Source: Harmonia axyridis
Taxonomy: Eukaryota > Arthropoda > Insecta > Coleoptera > Coccinellidae
Length of the DNA: 64,000 nt
NCBI RefSeq assembly: GCF_914767665.1
Contig: NC_059504.1
Location: 9,054,501 to 9,118,500 of the forward strand
Direction: 5' to 3'
Part shown: positions 11,640 through 23,423 of the stretch, piece after piece
Numbering within the stretch: position 1 is the first letter of the stretch
How the letters are laid out: the number at the start of each line of letters is the position of its first letter
Program-made: the position numbers and the translations under genes
Notes under the pieces: generated by a model
The model's database searches: none
What the model saw: the letters and a program-made list of their open reading frames with translations, nothing else
Told to the model about the DNA's origin: nothing

Positions 11640-11905
11640 AGCTACATAGGTTTATCGAAAATATTCGATATTTATTTTAGAATGTCAAATTCGATATTTT
11701 TCAATATTTCGCATGATGATTTCGATCACAGGAAACCTATTATGCACTAGTTCCATTAGTTGAAAATCCTGATTTATCGTGACAAGATTCAGTAGAATAC
11801 GACATATTTAGTAGTTTGCTCCTATTTTTATGGAATATTTTCGTTATATAGAATTTGAGTTTTGAAATTCTACATATCGATATTTATTTTAGAGTATCAA
11901 ACTAC
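11640..11905 (+). repeat. Diverged direct copy of the inverted-repeat arm
   Basis: It matches 11285-11505 in the same orientation, for example GACATATTTAGTAG and TCTACATATCGATATTTATT. Together with the arms it suggests an old tandem array that was partly inverted. Confidence 0.65.
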
Positions 11906-13060
11906 TCAAACTGATATCGTTCCTTAGTTGAGTGTTTCGAAATTTAACCTAAACAATGTGAAAAGAGGATACGATTTTTATTTTCGTTCAATTATATCTG
12001 ATTTATTTCATCACCCTGGTAAAAATAAATATTTTAAAGAAGGGTTAAACTGCCGTATCTTATCTGTTGACGTCAGATAGTTAAAAATTTTTAGAATGGC
12101 CATCAACCTCATTAGGTAAGTCATTTTAAATATGACAAATAAACATTTTAAATGTACCTACTCAATAACTCATTAAGAGTAAGTGTCAAACTTTTGCTTG
12201 TTATCTGATGACGTCGCGGTCAATTTTTTTTTGTAATAGAACCCCATTTTGCAACTTGTTTTAGAATATACTATTAATTATTATTATTATTAATTTGAAG
12301 TTGGCTTTCTGAAACTCAAATCGGAAAACAGAGTGTTTTACATATATCTTTTATCGATTTTTGGCATTCCAAATATCATTTTGACCTCTACATTTTCATC
12401 TCATCGATGACTAATAGGAAAATACAGAAATGATCTGTTATCACATGACTAAGCCTGTAGAAATCTTGATATTATGTGGAATAACGAATCGGAAAAAGAA
12501 TCCGATATTTGGTTTCTCTTTCACCTAACTTTCGACAAACGTTCAATCAGAACCTGTACATTTACTCCAGTAAATTATAATTTTCCCCATTCCAGACTAG
12601 CCGAAAATAAATCCGAACGGTGGAATCCATCCACCGATTTTTGTTCCATACAAACACACTTTCTATAGCCCTTCATAAAAACACAATGTTCAATAATTTC
12701 CTTGATTACAATCAATTTCGACGAGCAAAGCTCATTTCGACTTTATTCAGTGAGAAATTGTTATGGCAGGCGACGGCATTGATTCATGCCTGAAAACTGT
12801 AATCAGGACTTGAATTATTCAATAAACTGCCAAATCACCGATGTGGAAAGTAAAAATATTTTCTTGGTGATTTATAGTCGATTTTCACGATCGGGGTTCA
12901 ATGAATGAAAGCAAGTTTTCACGAGAACCTTAATGACCTCGGACGGCCAAACATTGATCTACTTGGCTCTAACACCCCTTCAGGCAGTGGCGTACCCAAA
13001 GGAGGATAAGGGGGATATATCCCCCCAGGAGGAATATTCATTATAAGTTGCAACCTTATA
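11906..13060. other. No gene recognised
   Basis: A+T-rich. It contains a short fragment of repeat X end (12245-12285, CAACTTGTTTTAGAATATAC) and, near 12987, a CAGTGGCGTACCC motif followed by the palindromic GGGGGATATATCCCCC, which looks like a transposon terminus. Nothing coding is recognised. Confidence 0.45.
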
Positions 13061-13175
13061 CACTGTGTCCGTAAAGTATGGAACAAATTCAATTTCAGCT
13101 AAACAGACCATTTTAAGAAATAATCCTGAAACACGTCGATTTTTGATTTCAATTTACTCTATTTTAAAATAATAA
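13061..13175 (+). repeat. CACTGTGTCC-type transposon end
   Basis: Begins CACTGTGTCCGTAAAGTATG after TATA and aligns with 20422-20540 for about 110 bp, including ACAGACCATTTTAAGAAATA. No matching right end is found close by. Confidence 0.75.
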
Positions 13176-13679
13176 TCTAAATACTTCTTGTAGAGAATTC
13201 ATTCAAGATTTAAAAACATCCCCTAAATTTTCAGTGCAAACATTGATTGGTGAGATATTGATGGTTAAAGACAAAAAGTTCCATTTCAATTCAAAGTTCG
13301 ATATTTCAGAGAGAAATACTCGTATCGAAATTTTGAAAAAAGGATATTGAAGCTGAATTAACAAGTTATCTCATCATAGTGGTTGAGTTGAAAAAAAAAA
13401 TCCGAGTCTGTGGGCCAAAAATAAAACCTGAAAAAATTTCGCAGAAATTTTGGACACTGTATTCATTAGGATTGAGCGATAAAAGTTGCTTGAAAATTTT
13501 TATCATCATGAGATCTCTAAACTTTGAACTTCAAGCTTCAAAAAGCTTTTTTTCAAATTGAGATACGACCATTGTTATGGAAAATACAGCCATTTGAAAA
13601 ACTGCTTAAAATTTCGAATTTTATTTTGATCTTTTAATTTATTCCCCTAGTGTATTATTAGATGGTTGTTGATAATGTA

Positions 13680-13962
13680 TTAAAGTTAAGGTGTTCTATT
13701 TTTTTGCAGAAAAAAACGGTGCCCCATACGAAAGACAGGCATGGGAGATTTTTCTCACAAATTGAATGAGCCAATCCAGAATGAATTTCAGTTAGAAATA
13801 TTCCAGTGGCGTACCATTTTTTTAAAGCTTTTCCTTAAGAGCAATAACTCAGTAACTTCTATCTCGAAATATTCGCGAAGAAGAGTTATATAGCAAACTG
13901 TCATTATTTTCTCATGAGAATCTCCACCTTAAACTAAGTCGCACATATTCTCTAACACCCTG
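13680..13962 (-). mobile_element. End of a CAGGGTG-type element
   Basis: Read on the minus strand it begins CAGGGTGTTAGAGAATATGT at 13962, next to TA. The inner boundary is uncertain and no partner end is visible. No coding remnant is recognised. Confidence 0.5.
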
Positions 13963-13971
13963 TAGATACAT

Positions 13972-15040
13972 GTGCCGGAAATAATCAGTCATATCCAAGA
14001 AAATCCGGAGTTTCAATCAAGAATAATCTTTTCTCGTCGGAGAGACTGCCGACTGACTGAAAACCAATCAGAGGCGCTGGGTATAGCAGTTCGAACAGTC
14101 CCATTCAATGTGGCGTATCAGAGATGGCGGCTCCATCGATTACACCCGGAAGGAAAAATGGCTTACCCCTTCCGCAAATCTAATCCAGTAATTCCTGCTG
14201 TTCAAAGATCGATTCTCCTTTATACTCCGCTGTCAGGTTGACGACTCGCCCACGTGACCGATCGGTGGGTAGGACAGACGGACAGACATTCTGATTTACC
14301 GAGCCGGATAAGAGAAATGTCTATATTAGACTCAGTCTGCAGACGAACGACCAAACATTTCGCGATATTTGCTCTCCACGCCAACTCCGGAATTGGAAAT
14401 GCTGAAAGAGATAAAGAATGATGAGCTCAGACGGGGAAGTTTGTTGGTAAAGACGATAAATGTTATTGAATTTATATCTTCCCGAATCTGCCGTCGATGG
14501 CGATATCAACTCGCAGATGGAAAGAGTTCAAGAGGACTTCAAGAAGTTTTCTACTAGAATTTACGATGCGGATAATGACTAGATATTATTTTCTGCGAGA
14601 AAGAAACCTTTACCTACATTAAACAGAGATGATAGTTTTTCAAACTTTCGAACTTACTCTTCAATATGCTCGAATAAAATAATAAAAGAAGGATACTTAG
14701 ATCAACAGAAAAACGAAATGAACGAAAAACAGAATCACAGAATAATAATAATATTTATTTACCATTTCAATTTTAAATACACAATAGTTTTTTAGCTAAT
14801 GATAAACAATATAGAATCCCCACAAAAGGATAAAACTGTGCGTGGGTTGTTTCATATAGGAAAAAACATTATCATGGGTCACAATATAGATAATATAGAA
14901 AAAACACTTCATTTTGAAAACAAAACAACCCGCAATGGGATTATCGTGAATAAACGGCAAAAATGAAGTCAAAAGTACAGGTCATTAAAAAACCTACTGA
15001 CACAAAGGTAAAAATTAAACAACAATGTAATAATACATAT
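13972..15040. other. Unassigned; GC-richer first half
   Basis: 13972-14560 is noticeably richer in CpG and carries an 89-codon frame (13972-14241) without a recognisable domain. The rest is A+T-rich. It could hold an exon or promoter of an unseen gene, or an old repeat. Confidence 0.35.
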
Positions 15041-15043
15041 AAT

Positions 15044-15290
15044 TAGGGATTCATTAAGCCAAGAAGCTTGACATTTTAACCAACTACTTGACTTGAAAAT
15101 CAAGATCGTGAAAAATTTCATACTTGAGCTTGACTTGATTTGATTTAAGATATTTATTGCTTGACTTGGTATCAAGCTACTTGATATGCACGCGTTGCAC
15201 GGCATATATTTCTGCAATCTCGTGCGCGCTTAGACAAAAAAAAAAGGATTCCTCGAGCGCCGAGGAGAGACTGAAGCATTCGCCAGTGTG
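15044..15290 (+). mobile_element. hAT-type element, left end
   Basis: Starts TAGGGATTCATTAAGCCAAG, then TCAAG/CTTGA-rich subterminal sequence, then a segment (15188-15290) matching in reverse the hAT relic at 22855-22960. The orientation is opposite to that relic. The element is broken at about 15290. Confidence 0.65.
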
Positions 15291-15302
15291 ACTTTATTAG
15301 TC

Positions 15303-15352
15303 CACACTCGCGAAAAAAGTTGAACTTTCCCCACTTGTTGCACAATATACTA
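15303..15352 (-). repeat. Fragment shared with 11122-11180
   Basis: The complement of TAGTATATTGTGCAACAAGT and the adjoining CGCGAGTGTGG occurs here, identical to the extra block in the right arm of the 11-kb inverted repeat. Confidence 0.75.
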
Positions 15353-15359
15353 TTAACTA

Positions 15360-16990
15360 TTATATAACATCATTCTCTGAATAAGGCCTCATTTATCGAT
15401 AAATAATGTTGAAATTACGATTTCACGAGAATTCATTTCATTTGGGAATAGTTTATTGCCGAAAACATATAATTGAGAGAATATTGTGAGAGAAAAATGA
15501 ATCACCGTTTCAATTCAGCGTGGTCAAGAAAATTGCTCCATTACGATCCATTTGAAGCGTCTGCTCTCGGCCTAACGCAATGAGACCGCTGTACATAAAT
15601 AAATGAATAAGAGTACTCAGAACCCTTGATTTAATGCGTCTGAAACAAGTCCATGCGAATGTGTAACGCTACCATACTATAAATTCAATTATTATGATTG
15701 AATCATTGATAAAATTGTAGCAGGAAGTACTTGCTCCTGGCTATACCAAAAGGAGATGGTGTGCTTCCACTTGAGGTTCTCAACGTGGAATGATTGGTCT
15801 TTTAACGTCCATTTCAACCTTCATTCATTCATACAATTTCGAAGAAAATAATTGATTTCGAAGGAAAAAAAAATCGAAGATTTGAAAAATTTATTTCTCG
15901 GAAACTTAATCATGAAATTGAAAAAATGTGATATAAGTTTTTGAAATTTGATATTTATTGAAAACTCTTTTGTCCATATTTTAATGTTTCTTCTCAACAA
16001 GTTGAGATATTTTGAGTTGAAAAGGGAAAGTAAACTAGTGTGAAACAGTGTTTTTTTTTGGCTATTTTTTCTCCATGCTCAGTGTTCTTATAACGCATGG
16101 CGGGAGGCTGCAAAACTTTGGTGTTTTTCTTCTCCTGCTTTACAAGGACCTGCACAGGACGTGACCAGGATTTTTTATAGGACATTTCCTTCCATTCAAT
16201 TCAGACTGAAACCTCCATTGTGAATTAGTATTCTTGGGGTAAAACCTGGTTACTTTCACTCTAGGGAAACAAGCGGTCTTACACAAATAAATTATATGAA
16301 AATCTCTCCTGCATTGATCCTTCTCGATGATCCTAGCACTTCTTCCAAGAAATACAATTTCGTATTGATGAAAGAATTCTTTCCATATCTTTGGATTTTT
16401 AAGTTTTTTTTTCTGTCTGGCTGCAGGAGAATTTTAGCAGGGCTTATGTTTTACAGACGAATGGAAAACTTCGCGGAAATTTAATAATAACATCGATTCT
16501 CGTCGATTTCTTTCTACCGCGTCTAGGATTTATCTCTGGAATCAGGAAAGAACTGAAGTGAAAATGTGAAGATTTTATTGCCAGGAATGAATTCAGTCGT
16601 AATACGTATGAGTTGAGAAATACTTCGTGACGAAATTATTACAATCGTGCAGGAATTTGAACAATATATTCAAATCATATTTTTCCTTCATACCATCATA
16701 AATGCGACATAAAATAACTAGGTTATTTCTCGGTTATTTCTATCGACAAACATCCTAACTTTATCATAATTGCCTCATTTACATTTTTTCGATGGAAACT
16801 TATATTTTATGCATCTTTCTTCCATTTTGTTTAATTATTTTCAATAATGAACTGTTGGAATAATTCAAGGGAAACATTTTCATAGTTCACGATTTGGAAT
16901 GTGAATAATTCAAAAATCCAATAAAAAAATTATTTTTCACGAAATTAATAAGACATAATCTTCATTTTTCGAAATGAATTCGTTTAATCA
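15360..16990. other. No gene recognised
   Basis: A+T-rich sequence with only short unsupported open frames (for example 15994-16185 and 16296-16484). No repeat shared with other parts of the window was noticed. Confidence 0.45.
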
Positions 16991-16997
16991 GACTAAT

Positions 16998-17310
16998 CAT
17001 GGTTTGACTTGATATTCAAGCTACTTGACTTGGGCTTGACTTGAAATCAAGTCAAGTTCAAGTCTAGTAGTAGTTTTTCAATGTAAATAAATACTTGACA
17101 TTGAAAAACTACTACTTGACTTGAACTGAAATTGATTTCAAGTCAAGCTCAAGTTAAGTAACTTGAATATCAAGTCAATTGGACTCGACTTGAAATCAAC
17201 TCAATTTCAAGTCAAGTAGTAGTTTTTCAATGTCGAGTCAAGTAGGTTAAATTTGGTTGATTGGCAACACTACCTTCATTCCTGTGTAACTTTACATAAA
17301 ACATCTTATT
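16998..17310. repeat. TCAAGTC/CTTGACT palindromic repeat array
   Basis: Dense direct and inverted copies of TCAAGTCAAG and CTTGACTTGA with the spacer TAGTAGTTTTTCAATG recurring in both orientations. The same motif set lies inside the hAT-type ends nearby, so this is most likely a subterminal repeat region, not an independent satellite. Confidence 0.8.
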
Positions 17311-17654
17311 TAGGGATTCATCAGGTCAAGTAGCTTGATATTTTAATCAACTACTTGACTTGAAAATCAAGCTCGTGACAAATTACATACTTGCACTTGA
17401 CTTGATTTGATATATGTATTGCTTGACTTGATTTCAAGTCAAGCCCAAGTTAAGTAGCTTGAATATCAAGTCAATTGGACTCGACTTCAAATCAACTCAA
17501 TTTCAAGTCAAGTAGTAGTTTTCAATGGCAAGTCAAGTACCTGATAAATAAATACTTGACTTGACATTGAAAAAAACTACTACTTGACTTGAAATCAATT
17601 CAAGTCAAGCCCAAATCAAGGAGCTTGAATATCAAGTCAAGCCGTTTATCCCTA
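17311..17654. mobile_element. Short hAT-type MITE
   Basis: Left terminus TAGGGATTCATC, right terminus ending TTTATCCCTA, 344 bp between, filled with TCAAG-type subterminal repeats. An eight-base target duplication, expected for hAT, is not evident. The 70 bp to its left recur at 18412-18480. Confidence 0.6.
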
Positions 17655-18478
17655 ATTGAGATATATGTATGTATCAATCGTCGATAAAACTATTGGACTA
17701 TTGAAAGTCTGTGAGAATGATAATGAAGATATTTGAATTTCACATTTACTCAATGGTTATTTCGAATATTTCTAGGAATATTCTTCAGAAAAGACAAATA
17801 TTAAATGTAAGGCTTTCACTTTGACCCCGTAAGAATCACAAAAGTCGTCCAAAATGAACAACAAAGTTTGGCAAAATGTTGTGAAGAAGTCCCATCTCCC
17901 CTCGCATCTCCCAAACTTACAGTAACGATTAAATCTTCGCCCTGTAATATGTGCACACCGCTTTTAGATGTGGATTTTCCGAACTTTATATATAGCCCGT
18001 TTGCTTTCAGCTCCTAAGCACATTATTTTCGCAATAAGTCTTGGAGCGCCTAGTTCGAAGGCCAACTTTCTGCGAAAGACCACCTGACCAAATTCCCAAG
18101 AAAGACAGAAAGTAATCAAGTAGGTGGCGCTTGAAATGGCGCAGCAACTTTTATGGGGAAAATATTGATTCAATTAGCCTTCACAGGGCAATAATGGAGC
18201 GACATGGAAGTGATTCAGCTGGAATGGAACCAGAGTTATGTAACAACGGGAGTTGAAAGGTGACTTGAATTTTTAATTAGCCTTGTGAGCAGTTATTCAA
18301 GTCAGAATTTTGGACGGGAGATACATCAGAAGACTGGAGTGGTGTTTATAATGAATGGAGCAGGAATTTGTTAATTTCAGTAAAAAAAACTCACCATGTC
18401 TCTATGTAGCTCAGGTTAAAATCGGTTGATTGACAACACTACCTTCATTTCTATGTAACTTTACATAAAACATCTTAT
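17655..18478. other. No gene recognised
   Basis: Contains a 69-codon minus-strand frame (17964-18173) without a recognisable motif. 18412-18480 duplicates the left flank of the previous MITE. Confidence 0.4.
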
Positions 18479-18479
18479 T

Positions 18480-19424
18480 AAGGGATTCAAGTAGCTTTAT
18501 ATTTCAACCTACAATTCGACTTGAAAATCAAGGTCATGACAAATTACACACTTGAACTTGACTTGAGATATGTATTGCTTGAGGTGAGATCAAGCTACTT
18601 GATATCACTTGAGCCTGATACTCACGATATATACAGGGTGGCCATTTGAAAACGAAACAGACGAGATTACAGACGAAATAAAGTTTTTCGATAGAAATGC
18701 TCGGACAGGTCGATTTCTGTTTCGAGGGGGACAACTTAAGATGTAGGTTACGGACGCATAGCGCTTCAACCCTTGCTGCTACAACCCCCACCCCCAGTTT
18801 TTGAATAGGAAAGATGGGGTGAGTGATACCTCAATTTAAAGGTATTTTTATACTGATTTCAGCACAGTTATTTTTTTTTCATTTTATGCATTAGTTCTCG
18901 AAATATTCATGCGTTAGTTAGTTAGGAAGGAAGCCACAGTCATGGTTGTTTTGAAGCTCAAAATGTCGATTTTTCACAAAACACTACAAGTGCCATGAAA
19001 ACACCACTTCATTTTCAAATACTTAGTTAAGAATATTTCGAGAACTAATGCATAAAATGAAAAAACAATTACTGTGCTGAAATCAGTATAAAAATACCTT
19101 TCAAATGAGGTATCACTCACCCCATCTTCCCTATTCAAAAACTGGGGGTGGGGGTTGTAGCAGCAAGGGTTGAAGCGCTATGCGTCCGTAACCTACATCT
19201 TAAGTTGTCCCCCTCGAAACAGAAATCGACCTGTCCGAGCATTTCTATCGAAAAACTTTATTTCATCTGTAATCTCGTCTGTTTCGTTTTCAAATGGCCA
19301 CCCTGTATATCTGCAAGCATAATAAAACTGCTGAAATCAAATAGCTTGGTAGAATGTACTTAATTTTTCAAGTACTTGATAAATATATACTTGTAGTAGC
19401 TTCAAGTCGAGCTGTGAATTCCTA
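18480..19424. mobile_element. hAT-type MITE carrying a nested MITE
   Basis: The left end AAGGGATTCAAGTAGCTT and the right end ...GAATTCCTAA bracket TCAAG-rich subterminal sequence. The 672-bp CAGGGTG foldback element (18634-19305) is inserted in it. The ends are degenerate relative to the 17311 copy. Confidence 0.55.
18634..19305. mobile_element. CAGGGTGG foldback MITE, copy 1 (672 bp)
   Basis: Starts CAGGGTGGCCATTTGAAAAC and ends with its complement. Arms are about 277 bp and the unique centre about 117 bp. TATA flanks both ends (18630-18633 and 19306-19309). A second copy at 51301-51972 has exactly the same length and is nearly identical. Similar open frames in the arms of both copies (beginning MGVVAARVEALC) are mirror-image translations of the arms and not genes. 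Confidence 0.92.
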
Positions 19425-20421
19425 ATCATATTGCATCTGTTTTTTGTTTGCAGTGATTAGCATTAAGTGATATTATTGATATTGATCCTAAAACACCTTC
19501 TTTTGCCAAATTCGAGAGTGTAGCTTTCGATCTCAAATGAATGTTGAAAAATGCATCTAACAAGTGAAACAAAAATGCATGTATCTTCGAAAAGTTGTTG
19601 AAAAGACTTTGTTCATCATAACATCTGCTCGCATACAAAATATATCGAAAAGAATTATGAGTTCGGTAAAACTTTAGACCAAAGAATAGATGATTTGTTG
19701 AAACAATAGAGCACGAAGAATAAAAATAATTTTCTTACGATGAAATATGACTAAACAGATTGAAATCGTTGAGGTCTTAAATATTCAATGTCCCTCGGGC
19801 GCAACTAGGTATATAGACCCAGGAACCCCAGAGTGAACAATATTTCTTATTATCATTATTAACCAATACCACCTCTGCTGAAACTGTTATACACTATGAG
19901 TACCTCACACTTCCTGAATAGAAGCCCAGAGGCTCTCGTGATTCTTATTGTTTCATCTCTCTCATTACTGAAGATATTTATTACATGAAGGCACCCCAGG
20001 TTCTATTGTTTGGGTGGCACCTCTCACGTCGTTTTGAAGATTGGTGGTTCGAAAATTTATAGATTGAATCAATGCATTTCTACATACTGCTTCCTGAGGA
20101 GAAATTCATATGAAAGTGAATAACAATCTATAAACTTAGTAAGAATAACTCATGAATTTTTTTTATCAATTTTCATATACAAACGGAATAAAAAGCAAAC
20201 TGAGCAGAATATAATCACACAAATTCGAAGGTGCACAGGAGAAATAAGCAGCAAATGAATCTTGAATTACATGAACATGAAATATAAACATACCGTAACA
20301 TTAAAATAAGAAGCAATCACATTAAAGACAGAACAACTTTAAACATATCACAGAAAGAAGAACAGAAAATAAAATAAAAATAATCAAAGAGAAATGATAA
20401 TTGACAAAAATGACATGTATT
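19425..20421. other. No gene recognised
   Basis: A+T-rich. A 70-codon minus frame (19426-19638) has no recognisable motif. Confidence 0.45.
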
Positions 20422-21663
20422 CACTGTGTCCGTAAAGTATGGAACAAATTAATTTTTAGCTGAACAGACCATTTTAAGAAATAATCGTGAAAAATGACGA
20501 TTTTTGATTTTAATTTACCGTATTCCAAAATGATAATCTAATATACAGGGTGAATTACTTTCGAGTAATGGCGTCACCGTAATTTGTTTTAAATGACACC
20601 CCCATTTTGTCTCAATTTTCCGATTACTCTAGCTGAGTTGATTCCAAAAATGTATCACATGTTGATTCCAATTGGTACAAGGTTGACAATAATACAATAG
20701 TTTAGTGTGTGCTCATAAAGTAATTCGTAACATTCTTTATTAGTTAAACTAACAATATTATCAAAAATACTTATTGTCTAGCGGCAATAAACAAATAATG
20801 ATATTTCACAAAAATCTAGACGACTATGTTTTTTTAAATCAATAAGAAATAATTTCTTTCATATTCTGTCTGCTAGACAACAAGTACCAAACATGTTTGG
20901 GAACAGCTCAGTTTTATTAATCTAAAAATGTAACAAACTACAGGGTGTTACATTCAAACCATTCCAGATTCCAAAAATGTATCACATGTTGATTCCAATT
21001 GGTACAGGGTGGACAAAAATACAATAGTTTTGTGTGTGCTCATAAAGTAACGCGTAACATTCTTTATTAGTTAAATTAACAATATTATCAAAAATACTTA
21101 TTGTCTAGCGGCAATTGGTTTGAATGTAACACCCTGTAGTTTGTTACATTTTTGATTAATTAAAATGTATAGAAGTAAGAATTAATTTTTATCATATTCT
21201 GTCTGCTAGACCACAAGTACTAAACATGTTCGGAAACAGCTCATTTTTATTAATCTAAAAATGTAACAAACTACAGGGTGTTACATTCAAACCAATTGCC
21301 CGCTAGACAATAAGTATTTTTGATTATATTGTTAATTTAACTAATAAAGAATGTTACGCGTTACTTTATGAGCACACACAAAACTATTGTTTTTTTGTCC
21401 ACCTTCTAGCAATTGAAATCAACATGTGATACATTTTTGGAATCAGCTCAGCTAGAGTAATCGGAAAATTGAGACAAAATGGGGGTGTTCCATATAAAAA
21501 AATGACGGTGACGTCATTACTCGAAAGTAATTCACCCTGTATAATAGATTATTATTTTAAAATACGGTTAATTAAAATAAAAAATCGACGTGTTTCAGGA
21601 TTATTTCTTAAAATGGTCTGTTTAGCTGAAATCGAATTTGTTCCATAGTTTACGGACACAGTG
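20422..21663. mobile_element. Composite nested palindromic element
   Basis: The outer ends are CACTGTGTCCGTAAAGTATG (20422) and its complement ending at 21663, with arms of about 120 bp. Between them lies a complete CAGGGTG-type element (20546-21539). The outer element therefore seems to have been the target of the inner one. Confidence 0.8.
20546..21539. mobile_element. CAGGGTGAATTAC foldback MITE with internal fold-backs
   Basis: The termini CAGGGTGAATTACTTTCGAG and its complement are flanked by TATA. The interior passes through the same sequence three times in alternating orientation (20640-20945, 20945-21137, 21277-21430), recognisable by ACAATAAGTATTTTTGAT and GTATCACATGTTGATT. A second terminus-like motif, CAGGGTGTTACATTCAAACC, occurs three times, so further small elements are nested inside. 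No coding sequence is present. Confidence 0.8.
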
Positions 21664-22335
21664 CATATTATTAGTAGTCAGCTAAGAGCCTTCTTGGTTG
21701 GTTATTGCAGGAGAATAAGAAGAGGTAGAAAAAAGAAGAAATGCATACGAGTAATGATAATTGTTGAAAGGGATGAGACTCCATGTGTTTGGGTGTTTAT
21801 GTAATTAGGTATACTGCAATGAATTAGTTGTTATTTTCAAATGAAGCATCTCACACCTAAATTACAGGCTTAATTGGACATATTGATTTAATTTCGAGAC
21901 TGTAATAATACCCCGACAATCCTCAAATCAGGAAATAGTATCAACATCCGATATATCCCACCACACTGTCGACATAATGCATCGAGAACATTCTATTATC
22001 CACCACAAATTACAAGTATAATCTGGCACGAATCGATGTATCACATCGTGGACCAGCAATTTCGTTCGAAAATCAATTTGGCAAACAAGAAAATCCAACG
22101 AAACCCATAATAATTTCAACCCGTATCAGACCCCGATCTCAAAACGTTGCAAATTCACGGTTTATTGGACCGGCATTTTAAATTTTCAATATTGGGAGTT
22201 CGGAGACTACTTCGTGACCCAAATTATACAGTGGTGGGCTATAAACGAGAATGATTGGCTCTTCGTATTGATGAATGGATTTTATCGGTGTAAATTGGGT
22301 GTATGATAAATGAGGAATTACCTTCTTGCGATTTT
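21664..22335. other. No gene recognised
   Basis: No domain-bearing frame. A 63-codon minus frame (21928-22119) lacks recognisable features. Confidence 0.4.
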
Positions 22336-22344
22336 AGGTGGGTT

Positions 22345-23110
22345 GCGCTTGACTTGATTTCAAGTCAAGCTCAAGTCAAGTAGTAGTTTTTCAATCTCAA
22401 GTCAAGTCAAGAATTTATTTACCAAGTACTTGAATCTTATCAAGCTAGTTGATTTTTAGCATTTTTATTGTGAACTGTGACATCAATAAAAAAATAATGA
22501 AATGAGAAGAAACCTTGCAAAAAACACTTATATACTTATTATATATAAAAACCGAAAATAAAAACATAAATTAAATCACTATTAACCTTAACAAAATAAA
22601 AAATACAGTCTCTCAATATTGAGAAACCTCCAGGGTTTGCTTGATTTCATAATTTTCCATCCAGGATCTAGGACAAATGAGGCATGTAATTGTAAGAGCA
22701 GCTCTGGAAAATTTTCTTTCACCAGGATCTGAAGATGCTGGCGTTGATAAAAATCCCTTGGACAATTTGGCCAAGTTTGGAATGATATTTCTGAAACTGT
22801 CAAAATCCAGCAAAACATTTCATTGAAATCTGGGGAAACTACTGATAGAGTCACACTGGCGGATGCTTCACTCTCTCGGCGCTCGAGGAATCCCCTTATT
22901 TATTCTAAGCTCGCACGAGATTGCAGAAATATATGCCGTGCGACGCGTGCATATCAAGCTCAAGTAATATCAAGTAGCTTGACATCAAGTCAAGCAATAA
23001 ATATCTAAAATCAAGTCAAATCAAGCTCAAGTAAGTAATTCTTCACGAGCTTGATTTTCAAGTCGAGTAGTTGGTTAAAATATCAAGCTACTTGGCTTGA
23101 TGAATCCCTA
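22345..23110 (-). mobile_element. hAT element relic with TCAAG subterminal repeats
   Basis: The right terminus ends GATGAATCCCTA (23110), the complement of TAGGGATTCATC. TCAAG-type repeats lie at both sides (22345-22450 and 22955-23105), and a transposase C-terminal remnant lies between them. The N-terminal and catalytic parts of the transposase are missing, so it is an internally deleted copy. Confidence 0.7.
22588..22860 (-). pseudogene. hAT transposase C-terminal dimerisation domain, remnant
   Basis: On the minus strand the frame 22613-22813 reads PNLAKLSKGFLSTPASSDPG and continues ERKFSRAAL. This fits the hAT dimerisation-domain pattern (P-x-L-A-x-L-A-x-x-x-L-x-x-P-A-S-S-x-x-x-E-R-x-F-S) in both spacing and key residues. 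The tail shifts frame (DPGWKIMKSSKPWRFLNIE in the next frame) as expected for a decayed C-terminus. No other hAT domain is visible. Confidence 0.75.
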
Positions 23111-23423
23111 GTATCTAGTACAATCTGACCCGAAAATTTCGATTCAAAATATCCATCGATAATGAAATAACAGCGAAAATAGTGAGAGAGGCAATGTGGA
23201 ATTAATCTCGAGAATATAATGATTGGTTTATGCACCATTCCTGAGAACTGAGGACTAAAACTAAGAATTGAACGCTAACAAATCAATGAGGGCGTTAATA
23301 CATTTCACCTAAGGACCAAGAATTAACACCATGTATAGAAAGTTGGTTAACTTTTAACTAAGAACTTAGGTCTAAGCTAAAATAATTAAGTGCGCATGCG
23401 ACGCATAGTTCTCTATTCTCTAG
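23111..23423. other. No gene recognised
   Basis: Short non-coding interval between the hAT relic and a mariner fragment. Confidence 0.45.

Noticed and set aside
12987..13804. Two CAGTGGCGTACC motifs as ends of one hAT element
   Set aside because: They are in the same orientation, and the second lies inside the repeat that ends at 13962. Not a terminal pair.
16998..17654. CRISPR-like regular repeats
   Set aside because: The TCAAG units are too short, irregular and palindromic, with no unique spacers. The context is a eukaryotic hAT element.
18534..19363. Near-identical frames (MGVVAARVEALC...) at 18534, 19148 and 51261
   Set aside because: They lie in the inverted arms of the 672-bp MITE and have no codon-level conservation beyond DNA identity.
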